The notes under the pieces: model-generated
Database searches by the model: none
What the model was told of the DNA's origin: nothing
Seen by the model: only the letters and a program-made list of their open reading frames with translations
Made by a program: the position numbers and the translations under genes
Source: Mesoterricola silvestris
GTDB lineage: Bacteria > Acidobacteriota > Holophagae > Holophagales > Holophagaceae
Direction: 5' to 3'
DNA: 64,000 nucleotides
Assembly (NCBI RefSeq): GCF_030295405.1
Contig: NZ_AP027080.1
Location: forward strand, 2,480,001 to 2,544,000
Part shown: in pieces, positions 15,289-24,125 of the stretch
How the letters are laid out: the number at the start of each line of letters is the position of its first letter
Position numbering within the stretch: position 1 is the stretch's first letter

Positions 15289-16110
15289 TCAGGCGACCCA
15301 TTCCTCCTTGCGCACCTCGCCGTCCACGCCGACCACCACGACCTTCAGGGGCACCCGGCGCTGGGCGGCCTGGGAGGCCACCTGGGCGCAGCGCAGGAGG
15401 CCGCCGCAGCAGGGCACCTCCATGATCATCACAGTGATGGTGTTCACCTGGGCCTCGTCGATGAGGGCGGTGAGCTTGGCCACGTAGGATTCCTGGTTGG
15501 AATCCAGCTTGGGGCAGGCGATGGCCACCTTCTTGCCGGGCAGCCACTTCTGGTTGAAGTCGGGCAGGGCGAAGGCCACGCAATCGGCGGCCAGGAGCAG
15601 ATCGGCCTTGTGGAAGACCGGGTTCAGGGGGGAGATGAGGTGCATCTGCACGGGCCAGTGGGTGAGCTGGCTCTGGAGGCCCTCGGCGGCCACGGGGGCC
15701 GCGGCGCGTTCGAGGGTGCGGGGGGCGGAACCGGGACAGCCCATGGGTTTCTCCTTGTAGGCGGGAATGGCGACCTTGAGCTCGGCCAGGTAGGCTTCGG
15801 CCTCCCGGAGGTACGCGGTCTGGGCGTGGTGGTGGAGGTGCTTGAGGTGGGCCTTGAGGGTGTTGGGGCCCATGGGAAGGATGTTGTCGAGGGTGCGGCG
15901 CTCGTCGTAGGGGGCGGCTTCGCGCGTCTCCACGGCGATGGCCCCCTGGGGGCACTCGCCGATGCAGGCTCCCAGCCCGTCGCAGGTGATCTCGCTCACC
16001 AGGCGGGCCTTGCCGTCGATGATCTGCAGGGCCCCTTCGGGGCAGCCCTCTGCGCAAAGGCCGCAGCCGTCACACAGCTCCTCGTCGATGCGGATGATCT
16101 GGCGTTCCAT
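15289..16110 (-). CDS. 4Fe-4S ferredoxin-domain protein, FNR-box controlled
   Basis: This 273-residue iron-sulfur protein has two N-terminal clusters of the bacterial ferredoxin type (CDGCGLCAEGCPEGAL and CDGLGACIGECPQGAI, residues 13-60), then a long domain with His-rich HLKHLHHHAQ, conserved Cys in PMGCPGS, and PCCGGLLRC near the end. Proteins of this layout are often found in anaerobic and nitrosative-stress regulons alongside hemerythrin or hybrid-cluster proteins. The biochemical role is uncertain and may be electron transfer. The start at 16110 is where the ferredoxin domain begins; the frame extends further upstream without sense. A perfect FNR box lies 47 bp before the ATG. Confidence 0.8.
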   Translation of the reverse strand: MERQIIRIDEELCDGCGLCAEGCPEGALQIIDGKARLVSEITCDGLGACIGECPQGAIAVETREAAPYDERRTLDNILPMGPNTLKAHLKHLHHHAQTAYLREAEAYLAELKVAIPAYKEKPMGCPGSAPRTLERAAAPVAAEGLQSQLTHWPVQMHLISPLNPVFHKADLLLAADCVAFALPDFNQKWLPGKKVAIACPKLDSNQESYVAKLTALIDEAQVNTITVMIMEVPCCGGLLRCAQVASQAAQRRVPLKVVVVGVDGEVRKEEWVA

Positions 16111-16156
16111 GGCGTCTCCCGAGGTTCCAGGATGGCGGACGCACGCGGACCGCGCC

Positions 16157-16170
16157 TTGATCTGCATCAA
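16157..16170 (-). promoter_or_regulatory. FNR box upstream of ferredoxin gene
   Basis: TTGATCTGCATCAA matches the FNR consensus TTGAT-N4-ATCAA exactly. If its centre is at -41.5, transcription would start roughly a dozen bases before the ferredoxin ATG. It also lies 70 bp upstream of the divergent ettA start and could touch that promoter. Confidence 0.75.
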
Positions 16171-16215
16171 GAACCGGCCGGAAATCGCCCGGGGGGGAAT
16201 CCCCGCCCCCTGCCT

Positions 16216-16221
16216 TATGAT
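16216..16221 (+). promoter_or_regulatory. Probable -10 box of ettA
   Basis: TATGAT lies 18 nt before the ettA ATG, leaving room for a short leader with GGAG. Similar TATGAT boxes precede the alkyltransferase-like gene (17971-17976) and the PilZ gene (41346-41351) at comparable distances. No clear -35 is seen. Confidence 0.35.
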
Positions 16222-16239
16222 GGTGCCTGGAGACCATTC

Positions 16240-17922
<1,683 letters not shown>

Positions 17923-17970
17923 TCCGGCCAAGGCACCGGATATTCACCGTGCGCGGGTTCGCCCGGTGCA

Positions 17971-17976
17971 TATGAT
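17971..17976 (+). promoter_or_regulatory. Probable -10 box of alkyltransferase-like gene
   Basis: TATGAT lies 19 nt upstream of the ATG at 17996 and just upstream of the GGAG ribosome site. It is preceded by a GC-rich stretch, and no -35 match was found. Confidence 0.3.
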
Positions 17977-17995
17977 CTTGTTGGAGATGTGAACC

Positions 17996-18493
17996 ATGTC
18001 CGTTCCCGTCCTAGCGTTCCACCACTACCTGCACAGCCCGGCGGGCTGGATCGGCGTGGGCCTGGCGGAGGGCGGCAAGATCAGCCATCTGGAGATCCTT
18101 CCCGAAACCGAGGACACCCTCATCCTCACCCCCCGGAACCGCCGGGAACCCCGGGTCATGGACTTCCTCAAGACCCAGCTGGACGGCTACTTCCGCCGGA
18201 CCCTGCGCACCTTCAACCTGCCCATGCACCTGGAGGGGGACGCCTGGCGGCAGCGGGTGTGGGCGGAGACCCTCGGGGTGGGGTACGGCCAGACGGTGGA
18301 CCTTGCCACCCTGGCCCGGCGCCTGAATTCCGGCGACCACCCGGAGGCCGTCGCCGCCGCCCTGGCCGCCAACCCCGTGGCGATCCTGGTGCCCTCCCAC
18401 CGGGTCCTGGGCTGGGAGGGCGGGGAGGCCCTACCCTGGCTCCGCTTCCTGAGGAAACTGGAGGGGTTGGCGGAAGCATCGAACCGGGCCTAG
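17996..18493 (+). CDS. MGMT/Ogt-family alkyltransferase-like protein lacking the catalytic cysteine
   Basis: The 165-residue protein follows the O6-alkylguanine-DNA methyltransferase fold: an N-terminal RNase-H-like half, then the DNA-binding helix-turn-helix with GYGQTVDLATLARRL and AVAAALAANPVAILVPSHRV. In active enzymes the last motif is PCHRV with Cys as alkyl acceptor. Here codon 18395-18397 is TCC, giving Ser (S134). The Arg finger normally preceding AVG is also replaced (HPEAVAA, Glu). By analogy with alkyltransferase-like (ATL) proteins, it may recognise alkylated bases without repairing them and recruit excision repair. ATL proteins usually carry Trp or Ala here, so Ser is unusual. 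GGAG lies about 10 nt upstream. Confidence 0.78.
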   Translation: MSVPVLAFHHYLHSPAGWIGVGLAEGGKISHLEILPETEDTLILTPRNRREPRVMDFLKTQLDGYFRRTLRTFNLPMHLEGDAWRQRVWAETLGVGYGQTVDLATLARRLNSGDHPEAVAAALAANPVAILVPSHRVLGWEGGEALPWLRFLRKLEGLAEASNRA

Positions 18494-18600
18494 ACCAGGT
18501 TTCCGACGCACCCCAAGGATCCCTGCCGAAGCCGCAGATAACAATTTCCTGATAACTTCGGTCCGGCTCCTCAGCCGAGAACGGACTGAGCTCGATGGCT

Positions 18601-18755
18601 CATCCCCTTCATCCTGTTCATCCGATTTCATCCCTGTTCCCGCAGGGCCAGAGCAGCGATGGGTCGGCGCATGCGGGTCAACGACGCGCCACCCCATCTC
18701 ATCGCTGGCCCTGCGGGAACAGGGATGAAATCGGATGAATAGGATGAAGGGGATG
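18601..18755. repeat. Family B palindromic repeat, copy B1
   Basis: This 155-bp imperfect palindrome lies between two convergent genes. The left arm reads CATCCCCTTCATCCTGTTCA, then TTCATCCCTGTTCCCGCAGG; the right arm is its complement (CCTGCGGGAACAGGGATGAA, then GGATGAAGGGGATG). The apex carries GATGGGTCGGCGC. As RNA it would form a long hairpin. Copies lie at 46438-46592 and 62097-62247, with a partial copy at 13431-13516. The rest of the 335-bp gap shows nothing else. Confidence 0.8.
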
Positions 18756-18828
18756 AACGTGCTCCCAGGGAAGGCGCCAAGGCGTTTCGGGCCATCGACT
18801 CCGCCGGGATCCGTGGCTCAGGTCCGGC

Positions 18829-20136
18829 TCAGCGCGCCCGGAGCGGGGCGGTGGCCCTGAGCAGGAGCTCCCGCTGCCAGGCGGCGAAGGCTTCCGGGTC
18901 GGTGCAGGCCAGTTCGCAGAACCGGGCCACGTACGCGGGGGAACTGCGCTCATCCTCCAGCTCGTCCCGGGTGGGGGGCCGGGGGGGTGGGGCGGGGGCC
19001 CCGGAAACCGGTGCGGGTTCCAGGGGGGGGAGGTCGGCGGCGGCCATGAGGGCCGCCTCTTCCTCCTCCCGGGCGCCGGCCCGCACCCGCCGGCGCTCCT
19101 CCAACTGGGCCTCGAGCCGGGCGAGGCGGGCCTCCCGCGCCTCCCGGGTGCGCTGCCGCTGGGCTTCGGCATGGTCCTGGTCCCGCCGGGCCTCCAGGGC
19201 CGCCTGGGCCTCGCGGGTCCGCCGGCCCTCCGCCTCCCGTTCCGCCGCCTCCCGGGCGGCCTGGCGCTTGGTTTCCTGGCGCCGCCGCTTCCGTTCCAGG
19301 TTGGCTTCGTGCCAGGCCCGGGTGTTCCGGGCTTCGGAGGCCCGGGGGGCCACGGCGGGGCTACAGGCTGTCGGGCGCAGGCCCCGGGCCAGGGCCTCCG
19401 CGGCCCATTCGCGGGCCGCGGCCTTCTCCAGCCGGTAGGGCCCCGGTCCCCGGGCCAGGAAGCAGGGCAGGCCCACGCCGGGAAGGGGCTCCCACCCCTT
19501 GAGGAGCTCCCCCAGGGGGTCGGGCGTGAAGGGGCCCAGGGCCCGCCTCCACAGGGTCCACGGCGCCGTGGCCACGCACCGGTCCCAGCCGTCGCCCAGG
19601 CCCAGGCTGAACAGCCGGGCCTCCGCGGCGATCTTCGCCATGGGGGCAGCCGCGTCCCGGCCGGAGCCGGGACGGGACGTCACGGCCGCCAGGGCCCGCT
19701 GGGCCAGGGCCAGGCTCTCGCTCTGCACCAGGCCGATGTGGACGGTGCATTCCATGCGGGTCTGGGTGGCCAGGGCGGCCTCGGTCTGTTCAAGCAGGGA
19801 AACGAGCCGCGCCCGGGCCGGGTCCCCCTCCGGCAGGATGGCCAGTCGCTCCAGGTACTTGATCTGCAGATCATAGTTGGCCGCCATGCGTTTCCAGGCG
19901 GCTTCCAGGGACTGGAGCGGCTCGGCGAGGGCGCGGATCGCCTCCCGGCAGTGGGGGGAATCGGCCAGCTGGGCATACAGCGGGGTGCGGTACCGGTCCA
20001 GGGCCCTGCGGGCCCCCCCGGCGGGATCCAGGGCGGGAGAAGAGGCGGAGGACCCGCACGGCGGAGGGTCCATGGCCATCAGGTGCCCGGCGCACAGGGC
20101 CAGGGCCAGGAGGATGCGAAGGGGAAAGACGGGCAT
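18829..20136 (-). CDS. Exported coiled-coil protein of unknown function
   Basis: I do not recognise a family. The 435-residue product begins with a signal peptide (PLRILLALALCAGHLMA) and a Cys a few residues into the mature part. Residues 30-280 are helical with no clear motif. Residues 280-380 are an almost uninterrupted Arg/Glu/Ala/Gln coiled coil (repeated ERK, AREA and LEAR units). A Pro-rich stretch and a short C-terminal domain ending WQRELLLRATAPLRAR follow. The start is supported by GAGGA 7 nt upstream; an upstream in-frame ATG at 20172 is less likely. A periplasmic scaffold role is possible but unproven. Confidence 0.6.
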   Translation of the reverse strand: MPVFPLRILLALALCAGHLMAMDPPPCGSSASSPALDPAGGARRALDRYRTPLYAQLADSPHCREAIRALAEPLQSLEAAWKRMAANYDLQIKYLERLAILPEGDPARARLVSLLEQTEAALATQTRMECTVHIGLVQSESLALAQRALAAVTSRPGSGRDAAAPMAKIAAEARLFSLGLGDGWDRCVATAPWTLWRRALGPFTPDPLGELLKGWEPLPGVGLPCFLARGPGPYRLEKAAAREWAAEALARGLRPTACSPAVAPRASEARNTRAWHEANLERKRRRQETKRQAAREAAEREAEGRRTREAQAALEARRDQDHAEAQRQRTREAREARLARLEAQLEERRRVRAGAREEEEAALMAAADLPPLEPAPVSGAPAPPPRPPTRDELEDERSSPAYVARFCELACTDPEAFAAWQRELLLRATAPLRAR

Positions 20137-20214
20137 GACGACGTCCTCGGGCAGGGCACGGCCCTCCCACACACCCTCACCTGCGCCGGATTCCCCCCAC
20201 GTTCCCCGGCGGGT

Positions 20215-21741
20215 TCAGGGCAGGTCGCCCTCCACCCGCCAGATGGGCAGCTCCATCCCCGGGGCGGGGGCGGGGAGCAGGCCGTTCTCGAAGGCGCCGT
20301 CGTCGCTTTCCGGCTCGCACAGGTACACCGCGATGGCCCCCATGGGCTGGTCCGTGCGCACCAGCACGGAGCCCGCCGGGGCGATGCGGGCCGAACGGCG
20401 CCAGGACACCGTGAGTTCGCCCACCTTGGCGGCCTCCAGGATGGCGCGGCCCGCCTGGGCGCCCAGGGCTTCCACGGTGGGAACGTCCGTGTCGTAGGTG
20501 CCCGAAGGGGTCTCGACGGCCAGGCCGTGGCCCTTGAGGGCCTCCCCCACCCGGGCCGGCACCAGGTAGGCCCGGGGCCGGGGCACCACCAGGCTCCCCA
20601 CGAACCGGGCCAGGTGGGGCAGGGTGAGGCTGCTGGGCGCGCCCTCCAGGGTGCGGGGGGTGCGGGTGAGGATGGTGACGGGGTCCGGGGCGCGCTCCAG
20701 GCGGTAGCGCACGGCGATGCGCTCCCGGGGTGTGCGGCAGGAGGCCACGGTGTGCACGACGCTGTCCCGGTGGGCGGCCACGAAGCGCAGGGTCTCCAGC
20801 ATGAAGGCGTAGGCGGTGCGCACCCGCTCCTCGAAGGGGATGTAGGCGTAGCACTCCAGGAGCAGGTCCATGCGGCTGGTGAGGCCCCGGTAGTTGCTGC
20901 CGAAGCGGGGGTGGTGGGGGTAGGTCATCCAGCCCTCCCGCACCGGGGAGCGGGGATCGGCGTCCCCGTCGGCGTCCAGGACCCGCTCGTCCTCCACGAA
21001 GTTCCCGTACCAGCCCGCGTCCAGGCCGTGGTTGGCCTTGAGGGCGGCGGTGACCGGCGGCAGGAGGCGCTCCCGCATGAAGTCGATGGGTTCCCGGCGT
21101 CCGCTCTCGATGGTGTGGGGGATGTCGTAGGTCATGGAGAAGCGGTGCACGGAGCCGTTGGTGGCGTGGTTGTCGATGGTGAGGTCCGGCTCCCACTCCT
21201 GGCACACGCGGGTCTGGAGCAGGCGCATCTCCAGGGTCTCCTGGCGCATGTAGTCGCGGTTGAGGTTGACGCCCGAGCCGTTGACCCGGGTGCCCACGCC
21301 GCTGTCCGGGCCCAGCTGGCCCGTGAGCTTGGGCAGGTGCAGGCGGCGATTGCCGGGGTCGATGGCGTCGTTGCCGTCGGGGTTGAAGAGCGGGGCCACG
21401 ACGAGGGTGAGCTCGGCCAGCAGGTCCCCGCCGTGGCTGCCCTCCAGCAGGTCCCGGACCAGCATCAGGCAGCCCTCCTTGCCCTCCACCTCCCCGGCGT
21501 GGATCCCGCTGATGACCAGCACCACCGGCAGCCCCAGGGCCCGGGCCTCCATGGGCGTCGTGACGGAATGGGCCGAGAGCACCAGCAGCGGCAGCTCCCG
21601 GCCCTGGGGGCTGGAGCCGAAGCTGGAGACGTGGAGGCGCCGGTCCCCCCGGGCCTCCAGCCCCGCGATGAAGGCCATGACATCGGCGTGGCGCGAGGTC
21701 TCCTCGTAGCGGGTGGCTTCGGCGCGGGTGAGCAGCGGCAT
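20215..21741 (-). CDS. M14-family zinc carboxypeptidase
   Basis: This 508-residue metallopeptidase removes C-terminal residues or cleaves related amide bonds. Zinc-site motifs are visible: SGIHAGEVEGKEG (HxxE) near residue 80, FNPDGND, VNLNRDYMR (substrate Asn-Arg pair), and DNHATNG with the third His near residue 190. The C-terminal third is a beta-rich domain that ends PAPGMELPIWRVEGDLP. No signal peptide is seen, so it may be cytoplasmic. ATG 21741 is chosen because GGAG lies 6 nt upstream; ATG 21765 would add eight residues. It is on the same strand as the downstream coiled-coil gene and the upstream MFS gene. Confidence 0.85.
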   Translation of the reverse strand: MPLLTRAEATRYEETSRHADVMAFIAGLEARGDRRLHVSSFGSSPQGRELPLLVLSAHSVTTPMEARALGLPVVLVISGIHAGEVEGKEGCLMLVRDLLEGSHGGDLLAELTLVVAPLFNPDGNDAIDPGNRRLHLPKLTGQLGPDSGVGTRVNGSGVNLNRDYMRQETLEMRLLQTRVCQEWEPDLTIDNHATNGSVHRFSMTYDIPHTIESGRREPIDFMRERLLPPVTAALKANHGLDAGWYGNFVEDERVLDADGDADPRSPVREGWMTYPHHPRFGSNYRGLTSRMDLLLECYAYIPFEERVRTAYAFMLETLRFVAAHRDSVVHTVASCRTPRERIAVRYRLERAPDPVTILTRTPRTLEGAPSSLTLPHLARFVGSLVVPRPRAYLVPARVGEALKGHGLAVETPSGTYDTDVPTVEALGAQAGRAILEAAKVGELTVSWRRSARIAPAGSVLVRTDQPMGAIAVYLCEPESDDGAFENGLLPAPAPGMELPIWRVEGDLP

Positions 21742-21823
21742 GGGGGACTCCGGAAGGTGTGGCATTGTCCTCCCCCGGGCGCGCCCTGTCCAGACGCGAA
21801 GGCCGGTGGGAAAAACCGGGCCC

Positions 21824-22885
21824 TCAGGACCGCCCGGGATCCAGCCACGCCACGGCCCGGTACGCCAGCCAGCTCCCCACGGCCCTGCCGGAGCTGGAGG
21901 CCAGCTTCTGCACCGCCACCCGCGGGAAGATGGCCCGGGGAAAACCGCAGGCGTAGAAGCGGATCGTGCTGGCCATGTACGACAGGGCCGAGGTGAGCCC
22001 CAGGCCCGCCAGCAGGGTGACGCGGGGCAGGGGCCCGCAGCGGGGGAAGGCCAGGAGCAGGGCCAGGAGCGCGAGGCTTCCCGCCAGGCCCACCGCGTAC
22101 GAGATGCGGTCCCCCAGGGGGCCCAGGCCGTTGCGGAACAGGAGGGTGCCGAAGGCGTGGGCGTAGGCCTCCACGGCCAGCAGCACCCCGATCCACTCCC
22201 GGGGCAGGGCGCAGGCCTGGGCCAGGCGGTAGGGGACCAGGGCGTTGGCCAGGTTGATGACCACGAAGTTGAGGGCGATGAGGACCATGCCGGCCAGGGC
22301 CGCCAGGGGCGGGCCCTCCTCCCCGGCCGGGGCGGGCTCGGCGGGGTCCAGGTCCCGCAGGGCCAGCGCCCCGGCCAGGGCGACGATGGCCGCGCCGGCC
22401 AGGGCCACCAGCACCCTCGCGGGCACCGCCGCCCGGGGGCTGCCGGCCACCGCCCCGCCCAGGAGGAAGCCCGAGCCCACCCCCAGGGCCTTGGTGAAGC
22501 TGAACCAGGAAAGGCGGCTCCTCAGTTCGGGGGGATGGCTGGAGCGCACCGCCATGCGCATGGCGGCCACTTCGGTGCCCGCCATGCCCACGCCCAGGGC
22601 CAGGGCGAAGGCCGCGTAGACCCAGGGGGGCGCGCCCAGGCGCAGCCCGAAGAGTCCCAGCAGGAGCACCCCGCTGGCGGCGTCCGACACCCAGGCCAGG
22701 GTGAGCACCCGGGGCACTTCCGCGGGGCGGTAGATGACCCAGGCCACCACCAGGATGGCGCCCAGGCCCAGGAGGGGCGTGCTCTTCAGGAGGGAGGCGT
22801 TGCTGCGCCAGAGCAGGGGGGCCGTCGCCACGAAGAAGATATTGGCGAACCGGAGGAGCAGGGTTAGGACGTTGACGGAGGGCAT
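21824..22885 (-). CDS. MFS-like multi-pass membrane protein
   Basis: The 353-residue product is almost entirely hydrophobic, with about ten predicted membrane helices (for example SVNVLTLLLRFANIFFVAT, GVLLLGLFGLRL, MVLIALNFVVINLANALV). Short charged loops such as SHPPELRSRLSWFSF resemble the loop 2-3 region of major facilitator proteins. It is shorter than a typical 12-helix carrier (about 400 residues). Substrate and direction cannot be inferred. The upstream Shine-Dalgarno is weak. It is divergent from the SRAP gene, with 72 bp between the starts. Confidence 0.6.
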   Translation of the reverse strand: MPSVNVLTLLLRFANIFFVATAPLLWRSNASLLKSTPLLGLGAILVVAWVIYRPAEVPRVLTLAWVSDAASGVLLLGLFGLRLGAPPWVYAAFALALGVGMAGTEVAAMRMAVRSSHPPELRSRLSWFSFTKALGVGSGFLLGGAVAGSPRAAVPARVLVALAGAAIVALAGALALRDLDPAEPAPAGEEGPPLAALAGMVLIALNFVVINLANALVPYRLAQACALPREWIGVLLAVEAYAHAFGTLLFRNGLGPLGDRISYAVGLAGSLALLALLLAFPRCGPLPRVTLLAGLGLTSALSYMASTIRFYACGFPRAIFPRVAVQKLASSSGRAVGSWLAYRAVAWLDPGRS

Positions 22886-22944
22886 GGGGGGGCTCGGACT
22901 CAGGCCTCACCGATGGCCCCGGGGGCCCGGAGGTTCCCGTGGGG

Positions 22945-22950
22945 TAGAAT
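22945..22950 (+). promoter_or_regulatory. -10 box of leaderless promoter for SRAP gene
   Basis: TAGAAT (in GGGTAGAAT) ends 7 nt before the ATG at 22958, too close for a leader with a ribosome site. This matches the arrangement at 4698, 4737, 31136 and 50218. Confidence 0.5.
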
Positions 22951-22957
22951 CGGGGGC

Positions 22958-23602
22958 ATGTGCGGCCGCTACGCCCTCTCCTCCCCCCTCGAGTCCCTGG
23001 AAGCCCAGTTCGAGGCGGAGGCCCAGGCGTTGTGGACGCCCCGGTACAACATCGCCCCCACCACCCCGGTGCTCGTGGTGCGCAACGGCGCAGCCGGCCG
23101 CGTCATCGTCCTCCAGCGTTGGGGGCTCGTCCCCTCCTGGTCCAGGGACGCCTCCATGGGGGCCCGCATGGCCAACGCCCGGGCCGAGACCGTGGCGGAG
23201 AAACCCAGCTTCCGCGGGCCCTTCCGCCGGAACCGCTGCATCCTCCCCGCGGACGCCTTCTACGAGTGGCGGGCCGGCACCCCCAAACAACCCTTCGCCA
23301 TCCGCCCCGCCGGGGGCGGCCCGCTGGCCTTCGCGGGCCTCTGGGACCGGTGGGAGGGGCCGGAGGGGGTCCTGGAGACCTGCACGATCCTCACCACCTC
23401 CGCCAACGGGGCCATGGCCCCCATCCACGACCGCATGCCCGTGATCCTGGCGCGGGAGGACTATGGGCGCTGGCTGGACGAGGGGGGGACCGACCTGCTG
23501 CGACCCTGCCCCGACGCCTGGCTCCAGGTGCATCCGGTGGGCCCCCGGGTGGGCAACGCCCGCAACGACGACCCCACCCTCCTGGAGCCCCTGGATGACT
23601 AG
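22958..23602 (+). CDS. SRAP-domain protein (YedK/HMCES family)
   Basis: YedK/HMCES proteins form a covalent thiazolidine link to abasic sites in single-stranded DNA and shield them. The 214-residue sequence starts MCGRYAL, and the Cys at position 2 becomes the N-terminal nucleophile after Met removal. PRYNIAPTTPV follows near residue 30, then ANARAETVAEKPSFR, the conserved Glu in FYEWR near residue 105, and His in PIHDRMPVIL near residue 160. All expected active-site residues are present. The last eight bases overlap the start of the next gene, indicating an operon. Transcription is probably leaderless. Confidence 0.9.
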   Translation: MCGRYALSSPLESLEAQFEAEAQALWTPRYNIAPTTPVLVVRNGAAGRVIVLQRWGLVPSWSRDASMGARMANARAETVAEKPSFRGPFRRNRCILPADAFYEWRAGTPKQPFAIRPAGGGPLAFAGLWDRWEGPEGVLETCTILTTSANGAMAPIHDRMPVILAREDYGRWLDEGGTDLLRPCPDAWLQVHPVGPRVGNARNDDPTLLEPLDD

Positions 23603-24122
23603 CCACCCGCGCGAATGGATCTACATCGGCCTGGTCGTGGCCGCCCTCTTCGGCCTCCACGGCCTGCGCCGGGTCTTCTGGGCCTTCTCGCTGCTGGTGC
23701 TGCCGGGGACCTTCGCCCACGAGGCCCTGCACTTCCTTTCGGGCCTCCTGCTCAACGGCGGGCCCGTGAGCTTCAACCTCCTGCCCCGGCGGGAGGGGAC
23801 GGGCTGGGCCATGGGTTCGGTCAGCTTCAACCACCTGCGGTGGTACAACGCCTTCTTCATCGGCATGGCCCCCCTCCTCCTGCTGCCCGCGGCCTACGGC
23901 CTGGTGGTGTGGAGGCTGCGGGGGGTGCCGGTCTTCGGGTGGCGGGAGGCCCTGGCGGTGTACCTCATCGCGAACCTGGTGTACGCGGCCCTTCCGTCCT
24001 GGCAGGACGTGCGGATCGCGGCGCGCTCCCCCATCGGATGGCTCCTGCTGGCGGCGGGCCTGGGGTGGGGCTGGCATGCCCTCCAGGTGGGGGCGCCCCC
24101 CGCCCAGGTCCGCGCCAGGTAG
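23595..24122 (+). CDS. Membrane protein with HExxH zinc motif, M50-like
   Basis: The 175-residue protein has about four or five membrane helices. In the second helix, FAHEALHFLSGLLL carries HEALH, the zinc-binding HExxH motif of site-2-protease-like (M50) membrane metalloproteases and related proteins. The later GWAMGSVSF and FIGMAPLLLLPAAYG segments are also family-like. The usual second metal-ligand motif (NxxPxxxLDG) is not obvious, so activity is uncertain. The ATG at 23595 overlaps the 3' end of the SRAP gene by eight bases, which indicates coupled translation and suggests a link to SRAP function. Confidence 0.6.
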   Translation: MTSHPREWIYIGLVVAALFGLHGLRRVFWAFSLLVLPGTFAHEALHFLSGLLLNGGPVSFNLLPRREGTGWAMGSVSFNHLRWYNAFFIGMAPLLLLPAAYGLVVWRLRGVPVFGWREALAVYLIANLVYAALPSWQDVRIAARSPIGWLLLAAGLGWGWHALQVGAPPAQVRAR

Positions 24123-24125
24123 GGC

